Shown: in pieces, positions 17,724 through 25,226 of the stretch
Numbering within the stretch: the stretch's first letter is position 1
How the letters are laid out: every line of letters starts with the position of its first letter
Assembly: GCA_965198825.1 (NCBI GenBank)
Contig: CBDAQB010000002.1
Coordinates: forward strand, 248,001-312,000
Reading direction: 5' to 3'
DNA length: 64,000 nt
DNA from: BOG-908 sp965198825
GTDB lineage: Bacteria > Pseudomonadota > Alphaproteobacteria > Acetobacterales > Acetobacteraceae
Notes under the pieces: generated by a model
Databases searched by the model: none
What the model was told of the DNA's origin: nothing
The model's input: only the letters and a program-made list of their open reading frames with translations
Position numbers and translations under genes: made by a program

Positions 17724-18413
17724 TTAGTTGCCTAGCGCCGCTGCAATGAGAACTGCGGCCAAGGTCGCGTTGCCGGCGACATGCACCACCATGGAAGCGC
17801 GCACCGAGCCGCCTATGGCGCGCGCGGTGCTGATGAGAATCATCGTAGGCACTAGCAGCAAGATGCGGCGCCAGCCGCCGTCTCCGGCGTGGGCCAGCAG
17901 CCAAAGCAGGCCTGTGGCCGCGGCTGTCGCACGAAGACTCCACCAACGCCGAAGACCAACCCAGAGCCAGCTCCGGAAAAACAGCTCCTCGGACACCGGT
18001 GCTCCGACAACGACAACCAGGGATAGCCAGGCGGCGAAGCCGACGGAGAGCCTGCCGTTCGGCAGCGGCAGGGAAGTCTGCGCCTGGCCGAAGAAATCGC
18101 GATAGGCAGGGACGAGCGTGACGAGAGCAACGTGCGTGGCTGAAATCAAAAGCGCCGCTAACGCGAGCAGAGCCACGATGCCGCTGCGTTTCACGCTGTG
18201 CCAGGCAAGTCCCTCGCGTATGTCGCCGTCGCCCACGCGCTGTGCGCGTCGCAGGCAGGCCAGCAACAGGCAGAGCTGTGTCGCAGGCAAGAGGACTATC
18301 AGGAAGGCCCGCGTGTCGAATGCGAAGCCGAAGGCGAGATGCGCGATCGCGAGCGCCGCAGCGGCGAGCAGGGCTGCGGCGATGGTGGCGGCCAGAAACC
18401 AGACTACGGCCAT
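17724..18413 (-). CDS. CPBP family intramembrane metalloprotease
   Basis: An integral membrane protein of 229 residues with several hydrophobic helices. The ABI/CPBP glutamic protease motif EExxxR appears as SEELFFRSWLW. A second-motif region follows around HAGDGGWRR, and a C-terminal HVAGNATLA supplies the conserved His/Asn. Bacterial members are implicated in prenylated-protein cleavage or bacteriocin self-immunity; no such partner is nearby, so the substrate is unknown. It is flanked by element A copies. Confidence 0.8.
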   Translation of the reverse strand: MAVVWFLAATIAAALLAAAALAIAHLAFGFAFDTRAFLIVLLPATQLCLLLACLRRAQRVGDGDIREGLAWHSVKRSGIVALLALAALLISATHVALVTLVPAYRDFFGQAQTSLPLPNGRLSVGFAAWLSLVVVVGAPVSEELFFRSWLWVGLRRWWSLRATAAATGLLWLLAHAGDGGWRRILLLVPTMILISTARAIGGSVRASMVVHVAGNATLAAVLIAAALGN

Positions 18414-18460
18414 GACGACGAGTTTCGTTGGTGTTTCTGGCAGGAGGGATGGCCTTGAAA

Positions 18461-18594
18461 GAAGAAAGGAAGCACTTCTTTTTTGAAAAAAAGAAGCAAA
18501 AAACTTCTACTACTTCAAGCTGGATGTTCCCACGATCTCGGTCCCAGGTCGCAAACGTTTTTTGGTTCTTTTTTTCAAAAAAGAACGCCTTGCC
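18461..18594. repeat. AT-rich composite palindrome, element A copy 5
   Basis: Full copy between the CPBP gene and the 3' end of serS. The left arm is gaagc-type and the right arm ggttc-type. The core reads TTCCCACGATCTCGGTCCC. The serS stop codon (TTA on this strand) lies immediately at its right edge. Confidence 0.9.
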
Positions 18595-19869
18595 TTAGCT
18601 CTTCGCTATGATCGGCAACCCGCCCATCCAGCACTGCAGCGCCTCGGGAACGCGCACGTTGCCATCGCCATCCTGGTAGTTTTCCATGACTGCGATGAGG
18701 GCGCGGCCGACTGCCACGCCTGAGCCGTTCAGCGTGTGCACTGGGGCGATGGTCTTGCCGTCTGCGGCGCGGAAGCGGGCGTTCATGCGGCGAGCCTGGA
18801 AGTCGCGCGTGTTGGAGCAGGAGCTGATTTCGCGCCACATGCCTTGGCCTGGCAGCCAGACTTCGAGGTCGTAGGTGCGGGCGGCGCCGAAGCCGGTGTC
18901 GCCTGCGCAGAGCAGCATGCGGCGATAGGGAAGGCCGAGTTTTTCGAGAACGGTTTCGGCACAGCGGGTCATGCGCTCGTGCTCGGCATCGCTGTCGTTC
19001 GGGTTTGCGATGCTGACCATTTCGACTTTGCGGAACTGGTGCTGGCGCAACATGCCGCGTGTGTCGCGGCCGGAGGCGCCGGCTTCGCTCCTGAAGCAGT
19101 CGGTGAGTGCGGTAAGCCGCAGCGGCAAGGATTTCTCCGCCAGGATCTCGCCTGCGACGAGGTTGGTGAGAGGCACTTCCGCGGTGGGAATGAGCCAGCG
19201 GCCGTCAGTGGTGCGGAAGAGGTCTTCGGCGAATTTGGGGAGCTGGTTGGTGCCGAAAACGGCGGCGTCGTTCACCAGGGACGGCACGGAGGCCTCGGTG
19301 TAGCCGTGCTCGCCGGTGTGCAATTCGATCATGAATTGGCCGAGCGCGCGCTCAAGGCGGGCGAGGGGGCCGCGCAACACGGTGAAGCGGCTGCCTGCAA
19401 GCTTGGCCGCGGACTCGAAATCCATCAGGCCGAGCGCTTCGCCGAGTTCGAAATGCTGTTTGGGTGCGAAGTCGAAGTCCGGGATGTCGCCCCAGCGCTT
19501 CAGCTCGACATTGCCTGTCTCGTCCTGGCCGTCGGGCACGTCCGCATCGAGACGGTTCGGCAAGCGGGCAAGATGGGTGTGGAGGTCGCGTTCGTGCCCG
19601 GCGGCTTCTGCCTCTAACGCTTCCATGCGCTCGCGCAGCGCGCCGGCTTCGGCTTCCAGCGCACTGGTGTCGGCACCTGTGCGCCGGCCCTGGCCCACCT
19701 CTTTCGCGATGGCGTTGCGCCTTGATTGCGCTTCCTGCAGCGCGCCTTGGGCCGCGCGGCGGGCGGCGTCGCGTTCGATGAGGGTTGCGGATTCAGGGGG
19801 CAGGCTTCGACGCGCCATGGCGGCGTCGAAGCCTTCAGGGTCGGCTCTGATGGCTTTGATGTCGTGCAT
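18595..19869 (-). CDS. serS: Seryl-tRNA synthetase
   Basis: Class II synthetase charging tRNA-Ser, 424 residues. An N-terminal coiled-coil tRNA-binding arm (RDAARRAAQGALQEAQSRRN region) precedes the catalytic domain. Motif 2 is visible as CFRSEAGASGRDTRGMLRQHQF and motif 3 near GSGVAVGRAL. The ATG at 19869 follows AAGGAG. The frame is open upstream into element A copy 6, where translation would give a false Phe/Lys-rich extension. Confidence 0.94.
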   Translation of the reverse strand: MHDIKAIRADPEGFDAAMARRSLPPESATLIERDAARRAAQGALQEAQSRRNAIAKEVGQGRRTGADTSALEAEAGALRERMEALEAEAAGHERDLHTHLARLPNRLDADVPDGQDETGNVELKRWGDIPDFDFAPKQHFELGEALGLMDFESAAKLAGSRFTVLRGPLARLERALGQFMIELHTGEHGYTEASVPSLVNDAAVFGTNQLPKFAEDLFRTTDGRWLIPTAEVPLTNLVAGEILAEKSLPLRLTALTDCFRSEAGASGRDTRGMLRQHQFRKVEMVSIANPNDSDAEHERMTRCAETVLEKLGLPYRRMLLCAGDTGFGAARTYDLEVWLPGQGMWREISSCSNTRDFQARRMNARFRAADGKTIAPVHTLNGSGVAVGRALIAVMENYQDGDGNVRVPEALQCWMGGLPIIAKS

Positions 19870-19883
19870 GGTGAGCTCCTTAA

Positions 19884-20017
19884 AGGGAGGGAAGAAAGCG
19901 TCTTCTTTTTTGAAAAAAAGAAGCAAAAAACTTTTACTTATGGGAGCCGGGCGTTCCCAAGATCTCGGTCCCAAGTCGCAAAAGTTTTTTGGTTCTTTTT
20001 TTCAAAAAAGAACTGCT
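19884..20017. repeat. AT-rich composite palindrome, element A copy 6
   Basis: Full copy between serS and tatC, both on the minus strand. The left arm is gaagc-type and the right arm ggttc-type, with core CGTTCCCAAGATCTCGGTCCC. It sits directly upstream of the serS ribosome-binding site, so the serS promoter must lie in or beyond it. Confidence 0.9.
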
Positions 20018-20019
20018 TG

Positions 20020-20796
20020 CTATTCCTCGATTGTCTTAGGCTCGACCAAACGCGCCGAGAAAATCGAAATCTCGTAAAGCAGGATCAGCGGCACAGCGAG
20101 GCCGGTCTGGGTAATGACATCGGGCGGCGTGAGGATGGCGGCGACGACGAAGCATCCGACATAGGCGTAGCGCCGGTATTTCCGCAGGCTCTTGGACGAG
20201 ACGATGCCGACCTTTGCCAGAAGGGTGAGCAGCACAGGGAGCTGGAAGGCGATGCCGAACGCCAGGATGAGCTTCATGACGAGAGCGAGATATTCGCTCA
20301 CCTTGGCCTGCAGCTCGATCTGCATGGCGTCGCCGCCGCCTGGCGTTTCGAAGCTGAGGAAGAATTTCCAGGCGAACGGGAATACGAAGTAGTAGGCGAG
20401 TGCTGCGCCGGCGACGAAGAGTACAGGCGTTGCGATCAGGAAGGGCGCGAAGGCGCGGCGTTCGCTGCGGTAGAGGCCGGGGGCGACGAACAGCCAGATT
20501 TGCGAGGCGGCGACAGGGAAAGACAGGAATGTCGCGCCGAAGAAGGCGACCTTCAGGTAAGTGAAGAACGCCTCGTAGAGGGCGGTGTAGATGAGGTGCG
20601 GATGCTCGCCTTTCTGACGCATGATGTTGGCGAGCGGCTGGGCCAGGAAGAAATAGATTTTCCCGGAGAAATGATAGCAGACGAAGAAGCACAGCAGGAA
20701 CGCGACGGCCGACCACAGCAGGCGGCGGCGGAGTTCCACCAGATGCGCGAGCAGCGGCATCGGCTTGTCGTCGATGGTGTCCTCGGCGGCGGCCAT
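20020..20796 (-). CDS. tatC: Sec-independent protein translocase TatC
   Basis: Receptor/core of the twin-arginine export system, 258 residues with six predicted transmembrane helices. The TatC N-terminal signature LLAHLVELRRRLLWS is present, and the first periplasmic loop carries FLAQPLANIM. The next helices include FFGATFLSFPVAASQIW. It is two bases downstream of the tatB stop and clearly co-transcribed with it. Confidence 0.94.
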   Translation of the reverse strand: MAAAEDTIDDKPMPLLAHLVELRRRLLWSAVAFLLCFFVCYHFSGKIYFFLAQPLANIMRQKGEHPHLIYTALYEAFFTYLKVAFFGATFLSFPVAASQIWLFVAPGLYRSERRAFAPFLIATPVLFVAGAALAYYFVFPFAWKFFLSFETPGGGDAMQIELQAKVSEYLALVMKLILAFGIAFQLPVLLTLLAKVGIVSSKSLRKYRRYAYVGCFVVAAILTPPDVITQTGLAVPLILLYEISIFSARLVEPKTIEE

Positions 20797-20798
20797 GA

Positions 20799-21329
20799 TC
20801 AGTGTTCGGTCGCGTGCGTGGCGCTAGGGGGGATGAAGGCGGGTGCGCGTTTCTCAGGGCCTGGCTGGACAGGCGCGGGCGAGGCCGCGTCTGGCGGGAT
20901 GAAGCTCGGTGCTTCAGAAAGCGGGGGGGCTTCAGAAAGCGGGTGGGCTTCAGGAAGCGGGGGGGCTTCGGGGAGTGGCGGCGGTGCGGCGATGGACACC
21001 GGGCCGATTGCTGTCATGACCGGCTTCACCGGGTGGGCGGCGAAGGGGTCGTCGAAGGCGCGGCCGATGGCGCCATCGGGATCAAGAACGCGGCGGACGG
21101 AGCCCTTGACGTTCATGCCGCGGATTTCGTCGATGGAGGACTTCACCTCGGCGAGGTCGGCGTCGCGGAGCATGTCGTCCACGTGGTGCTGAAACTCGCC
21201 GGCCATGCGGCGCATCTTTTTGATGGCGTTGGTGATGGCGCGGATGGCCACCGGCATGTCCTTGGGGCCGATCAGCACCAAGGCGACCACGCCGATCAAG
21301 GCGATCTCTGACCAGTTAAAGTCGAACAT
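20799..21329 (-). CDS. tatB: Sec-independent protein translocase TatB
   Basis: Twin-arginine translocase subunit, 176 residues. It has an N-terminal helix with the TatB signature MFDFNWSEIALIGVVALVLIGPKDMP, then the amphipathic helix AIRAITNAIKKMRRMAGEF and an acidic middle region. The C-terminal third is an unusual Pro/Glu/Ala tail with tandem EAPPLP/EAPPLS repeats, ending in TEH. No tatA lies upstream, where alphaproteobacterial clusters usually carry it; instead there is half of an element A. Confidence 0.9.
   Translation of the reverse strand: MFDFNWSEIALIGVVALVLIGPKDMPVAIRAITNAIKKMRRMAGEFQHHVDDMLRDADLAEVKSSIDEIRGMNVKGSVRRVLDPDGAIGRAFDDPFAAHPVKPVMTAIGPVSIAAPPPLPEAPPLPEAHPLSEAPPLSEAPSFIPPDAASPAPVQPGPEKRAPAFIPPSATHATEH
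20910..20981. repeat. 18-bp tandem repeat within tatB
   Basis: Four imperfect 18-bp units of the form GGCTTCAGAAAGCGGGGG, encoding the EAPPLP/EAHPLS/EAPPLS repeats of the TatB tail on the other strand. Unit length is a multiple of three, so changes in copy number would keep the frame. Confidence 0.8.
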
Positions 21330-21377
21330 GGAGGCCTCTTACTCTCGGTGGGCGCAAGCAGGAAGAGCAAGAGGCGG

Positions 21378-21448
21378 GCTCTCCATCACGATCTCGGTCC
21401 CCAGTCGCAAAAGTTTTTTGCTTCTTTTTTTCAAAAAAGAAGGCCTTC
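21378..21448. repeat. Element A, right half only
   Basis: Core CACGATCTCGGTCCCC followed by one gcttc-type arm; the left arm is missing. It lies between scpB and tatB, ending at the scpB stop codon. This is where tatA would be expected by synteny. Confidence 0.82.
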
Positions 21449-22036
21449 CTACCTGTTCTCCAGCATCAACTCCTCGCGCCGGGGCAGCTCAGCCAGCGAG
21501 CTGAGGCCAAACTGGGTCAGAAACGCCGGCGTAGTCGCCCAGAGCGTAGGCCGCCCGGGCACTTCGCGGTGTCCAGCCGAGCGGATGAGCGAGGCTTCGA
21601 GCAGGGAGTCGAGCGTCTGCTGGCTGAGGGTGGCGCCGCGTATTTCCTCGATTTGCGCGCGGGTGACGGGCTGGTGCCAGGCGACGATGGCGAGGGTTTC
21701 CATGGCGACGCGTGGCAGGCGCCGGGGCCGGCTGACCAGGCGGGTGAGGCGCGGGGCGAGGTCCGGCGCGGTGCGGAACTGCCAGCCGCCGCCGGCTTCG
21801 ACGAGTTCGACGCCTCGGCCGGCGTAGCGGGCACGAAGGGCGGTGAGGACAGCGTCGGCTTCCTGGTCTTCGGGGAGGAGGGCGGCGAGGTTGCGGGCAG
21901 GAACCGGGTCGGCGCTGGCGAAGATGAGCGCTTCGGCGAGACGCAGATAGTCCTCGCGAACCTCCATGGCGATTTGGGGGGCAATCTCGGGGGCTATGCC
22001 GGGGGCGGGATCGTTTTGGGGGATGTCGTCGCTCAT
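21449..22036 (-). CDS. scpB: Segregation and condensation protein B
   Basis: Regulatory subunit of the SMC-ScpAB chromosome condensin, 195 residues. The tandem winged-helix core is visible in RLAEALIFASADPV (the ScpB N-terminal signature), TLAIVAWHQPVTRAQIEEIRG and the GRPTLWATTPAFLTQFGL segment. Its ATG overlaps the scpA stop (ATGA). Confidence 0.92.
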   Translation of the reverse strand: MSDDIPQNDPAPGIAPEIAPQIAMEVREDYLRLAEALIFASADPVPARNLAALLPEDQEADAVLTALRARYAGRGVELVEAGGGWQFRTAPDLAPRLTRLVSRPRRLPRVAMETLAIVAWHQPVTRAQIEEIRGATLSQQTLDSLLEASLIRSAGHREVPGRPTLWATTPAFLTQFGLSSLAELPRREELMLENR

Positions 22037-22770
22037 GGGTCCTCTCCCTTGGCTACCATGATGGGCGAGAAGGGGGTGTCCTGGCGAAGCTGGATGCCGC
22101 CGCCGCGTGCCATTTCAAGGCTGGCGATGAGCGTGCTGGCGATGGCGGCGCGGCGTTCCTGGCCGCCGAGACGCTCGGGAAGGAAGGCTTCCAGCGTGCT
22201 CCATTTCGGCATGGAGCCGAGGGTGGCGGCGAGGCGGCCGAGGGCATCCTGCACGGTCCAGAAGGAGAGCTGCTTTGGGCGGTAGATGCGCTGGGCGGCG
22301 ACGCGGCGCAGCGCGTCCACATAGCCGCGCAGCAGAGAGGGGACGTCGGCGAGCAGGCGGCTGCGGTCGGCCTGGGTGAAATCCTCCGGCGTGCCGCGTG
22401 GGAAAACGTCCTGGCCGAGCTGCGGGCGGGCGCTGAGCCAGGCAGCGGCGGCTCGCATGCGTTCGAGTTCGGCGAGGCGGGCTGCGAGCACGTCGGCGGC
22501 TTGCGCGCCTTCCTCGGCACCGGGCTCTTCTGCGGGGAGGAGCAGGCGGGATTTCAGCCAGGCGAGCCAGGCGGCCATGACCAGCCAGTCGGCGGCGAGT
22601 TCGAGTGTCACACGGTTTATGACGGCGAGGTACTGGTCCACCAGGGCGACGATGGAGATGCGGCCGAGGTCGAGTTTCTGGGCGCGGGCCAGGTCGAGGA
22701 GCAGGTCCATGGGTCCCTCGAAGCCGTCGAGGGAGAGGATCAGCCCGGGCGGCTGGGGGTCACTGGTCAC
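22033..22770 (-). CDS. scpA: Segregation and condensation protein A
   Basis: Kleisin subunit of the SMC-ScpAB complex, 245 residues. The hallmark FEGPMDLLLDLARAQKLDL is near the N-terminus, followed by the helical region with WLVMAAWLAWLKSRLLLP. The C-terminal winged helix ends in GGIQLRQDTPFSPI. A GTG start at 22770 overlaps the upstream protease gene by 11 bases (GTGACCAGTGA), indicating coupling. Confidence 0.92.
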   Translation of the reverse strand: MTSDPQPPGLILSLDGFEGPMDLLLDLARAQKLDLGRISIVALVDQYLAVINRVTLELAADWLVMAAWLAWLKSRLLLPAEEPGAEEGAQAADVLAARLAELERMRAAAAWLSARPQLGQDVFPRGTPEDFTQADRSRLLADVPSLLRGYVDALRRVAAQRIYRPKQLSFWTVQDALGRLAATLGSMPKWSTLEAFLPERLGGQERRAAIASTLIASLEMARGGGIQLRQDTPFSPIMVAKGEDP

Positions 22771-23452
22771 CGGATGGGACGCCGGCGATACGGAGGGTGA
22801 AGTCGAACGCCCAGTCCAGAACCGGGACCAGCGTGTGACCCAGGGGATCGAACTCAATGCCACCCTGGCGGAGAAGGGCCGGGCCGGCGATGAGGAGGAG
22901 CACCAGGACGATGCCGTAGCGCTCCAGCCCTGCCCAGGCGCGCGCCAGGCGAAGGGGCAGCAGGCCGACGGCGATGCGGCCGCCGTCCAGCGGCGGGATG
23001 GGCACGAGGTTGAACAGGCCGAGCACGAGGTTCAGCACGATGAAGGCGCCCAGCGCCGACGCCACGCCGGCCGGAAGGTTCTGGTTGCGCAGGACCAGGG
23101 CCGAGAGGAAGGCGAGCGAGAAATTCATCAGCGGGCCGGCGACGGCGACAAGCGCCATGCCCCGGCGCGGCGAGCGGAAGCCGCTCGGGTCCACCGGCAC
23201 CGGCTTGGCCCAGCCGAACATGAAGAGCACCCGGCCGACGGTCAGCAACTGCGACGCCAGGAGCACGCCAGGCAGGATGATGGTGCCGAACCGGTCCACA
23301 TGACGCCAAGGTAGCAGCGAGAGCCGGCCGGCGCGGCGCGCTGTCTGGTCGCCGAGCGCCCAGGCGGCGTAGCCGTGCGCCAGTTCGTGCAGGATGATGG
23401 CGGTCGCCGCCAGAGAGACGGACAGCACCAGCTTGAGAATGAGCGCGGTCAT
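22760..23452 (-). CDS. Site-2 protease family (M50) membrane metalloprotease
   Basis: A short M50-type intramembrane protease of 230 residues. The zinc-binding HExxH is HELAH, in a transmembrane helix at the N-terminus (IILHELAHGYAAWALGD). The second metal motif lies in FNLVPIPPLDGGRI. It resembles the short Rip/YwhC-like group, which lacks a PDZ domain. It is wedged between nagZ and scpA with overlaps on both sides (ATGA with nagZ). The substrate is unknown. Confidence 0.9.
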   Translation of the reverse strand: MTALILKLVLSVSLAATAIILHELAHGYAAWALGDQTARRAGRLSLLPWRHVDRFGTIILPGVLLASQLLTVGRVLFMFGWAKPVPVDPSGFRSPRRGMALVAVAGPLMNFSLAFLSALVLRNQNLPAGVASALGAFIVLNLVLGLFNLVPIPPLDGGRIAVGLLPLRLARAWAGLERYGIVLVLLLIAGPALLRQGGIEFDPLGHTLVPVLDWAFDFTLRIAGVPSGDQ

Positions 23453-24429
23453 GCCGCGAGAAGCTTGGCGCGCTCGTCGGCAAGGGCTGCCCCATCGAGG
23501 TCGCGGCGCGAGGCGCGTGCCTTGTCACGCGCCGCGGCGAGACGGTCGATCGTGAGTGTCGGGGTTTCGTCCAGGGCTTCCAGAAGATTGCGCGTGTCGG
23601 CGATCATGCCTGAGCAATGGAGGGCAATGTCGCAGCCGGCTGCGAGTGCCGCGCGTGCCCGCTCGGCCGGCAATCCCTGAAGCGCCTGCATGGCCAGGTC
23701 GTCGCTGACCAGCACGCCGGCAAAGCCGGTGGCGCGTATGACGCCGCTTATAATGGGGGCGGACTGGGTGGCGGGATGATCCATGTCGCGCGCGTTGTAG
23801 CGGATGTGTGCGGTCATCAGCCAGGGCAGGTCGGTGTTGCGCTGGAACGGGACGAGGTCGGCGGCGGCAATGTCGTCCAGCACGGGGAGTTGCAGATGGC
23901 TGTCCGCGCGGGCACGGCCGTGGCCGGGGGCGTGCTTGCCGACAGGCTGGATTCCCGCCGTAAGAAGGCCCTGGCCGAAGGCGCGGCCGAGGCTCGCCAC
24001 CCGCTCCGGATCGTCGGAGAAGGCGCGGTCGCCGATGACGTCGTGGCCGTCCGGCGAGGCGACATCGAGCACAGGGGCTGCCACCACATCGAAGCCGGCG
24101 GCTGCGCAGTCGAGGCCGATGAGGGCGCCGGTGAGCCACGCCACGCGCCGCGCCGCAGGATCGTCGAGCGCGCCGATGGCGCGTGCTGGCGGGTGCTCGC
24201 GCCAGGAGGGTGGGCGCAGGCGGGCGACGCGGCCGCCTTCCTGATCGACCATGATGACGGCGCCTTCCGGGAGTGCGGCGCGCAGCGATTGCGTGAGGGC
24301 ACGTAGCTGCTGCGGGTAGGCGACGTTGCGGCCGAACAGGATGACGCCGGCGGGCCTGTGCTCCGCGAGACAGGCGACTTCCACCGACGCGAGAGTCAGG
24401 CTCGCGATGCCGACGATCGCCGGCTTCAA
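23449..24429 (-). CDS. nagZ: Beta-N-acetylhexosaminidase NagZ
   Basis: Cytoplasmic GH3 glucosaminidase that removes GlcNAc from anhydromuropeptides in peptidoglycan recycling; 326 residues. The family motifs are VDQEGGRVARLR, the catalytic-loop signature KHAPGHGRARADSH and the nucleophile region GVLVSDDLAMQAL. The start codon is TTG without a clear ribosome-binding site, although the N-terminus KPAIVGIASLTL fits the family. It follows the SPOR gene by 15 bases. Confidence 0.92.
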   Translation of the reverse strand: MKPAIVGIASLTLASVEVACLAEHRPAGVILFGRNVAYPQQLRALTQSLRAALPEGAVIMVDQEGGRVARLRPPSWREHPPARAIGALDDPAARRVAWLTGALIGLDCAAAGFDVVAAPVLDVASPDGHDVIGDRAFSDDPERVASLGRAFGQGLLTAGIQPVGKHAPGHGRARADSHLQLPVLDDIAAADLVPFQRNTDLPWLMTAHIRYNARDMDHPATQSAPIISGVIRATGFAGVLVSDDLAMQALQGLPAERARAALAAGCDIALHCSGMIADTRNLLEALDETPTLTIDRLAAARDKARASRRDLDGAALADERAKLLAA

Positions 24430-24444
24430 GGAGGGGGATAAGAG

Positions 24445-25212
24445 TTAGAAGGTCGCAATCGAGCAGTCGCCGCCATGGCTCCGCATACGGTTGCAGAAAT
24501 TGGCCGCGTCGGCGAGCGTTGGGAAGCTGCCTGTGCGCAGGCGCCAGACAGGGCGACCTGCGAGTTGCGCGCGTATGACGTCGGGTTTCTTCATAGCCAA
24601 CAGCTCGGGCATCTTGACTGCAAGGTGGCCCCAGTCCTGCTCCGCGGCCGAGGGGCTGTCGAAGGCGGCGAGCTGCACGGCGATGCCGCTTGGCTTTGCC
24701 TCACCGGCTTGGGGCGCTGCCGTGAATGCGGGCGCCGCGACCATGGCGGCGGCCTTCTGCGGCGCCGGGGTCTGCGCAATGACAGTTGGCTTCGCCTCGG
24801 CGACCTTGGTGTCGGTCACCTTGGTTTCGGTGACCTTCGTCTCGGTCACCTTGGTTTCGATCGGGGCGTGCGCTTCCGCGCCATGCGCGGCTTTGACCCG
24901 CGCGCGCAGCGTGGCGATCTGCGGCCGCTCCGCCTCGGGGGCGAGCTTTTCGGCGCCGGAAGCTGCATCGTCGGCGCCCATCACCTTCATGCCGCCTGGA
25001 TCGGCCGGCTTGATACGCACCGGACCGCTCATCGCCTCGATCACCGGAACAACGTGGTGCCCGCGATGCATGAGCGACATGGTGCCGACGACCAGGAACA
25101 GCGCACCGCCGAGGCCCGCCGCGACGATCGCCATGCGGCGCATGTCGGGGTCGAGGCCATTGGCCGGCTCGGGCCGGTAGGAAGGACGCGCAAACCCGAT
25201 CCGGTCAGACAT
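24445..25212 (-). CDS. SPOR-domain membrane protein
   Basis: About 255 residues. A cytoplasmic N-terminus is followed by one transmembrane helix (MAIVAAGLGGALFLVVGTMSL). A periplasmic linker contains a pentapeptide-like repeat (TKVTETKVTETKVTDTKV), and a C-terminal SPOR domain covers roughly the last 80 residues (GIAVQLAAF ... CNRMRSHGGDCSIATF). SPOR domains bind denuded glycan at the septum. The argS-SPOR-nagZ order is conserved in Alphaproteobacteria. I start it at the ATG at 25212, which has AAGGGG upstream. Confidence 0.88.
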   Translation of the reverse strand: MSDRIGFARPSYRPEPANGLDPDMRRMAIVAAGLGGALFLVVGTMSLMHRGHHVVPVIEAMSGPVRIKPADPGGMKVMGADDAASGAEKLAPEAERPQIATLRARVKAAHGAEAHAPIETKVTETKVTETKVTDTKVAEAKPTVIAQTPAPQKAAAMVAAPAFTAAPQAGEAKPSGIAVQLAAFDSPSAAEQDWGHLAVKMPELLAMKKPDVIRAQLAGRPVWRLRTGSFPTLADAANFCNRMRSHGGDCSIATF

Positions 25213-25226
25213 AAACAACCCCTTCC

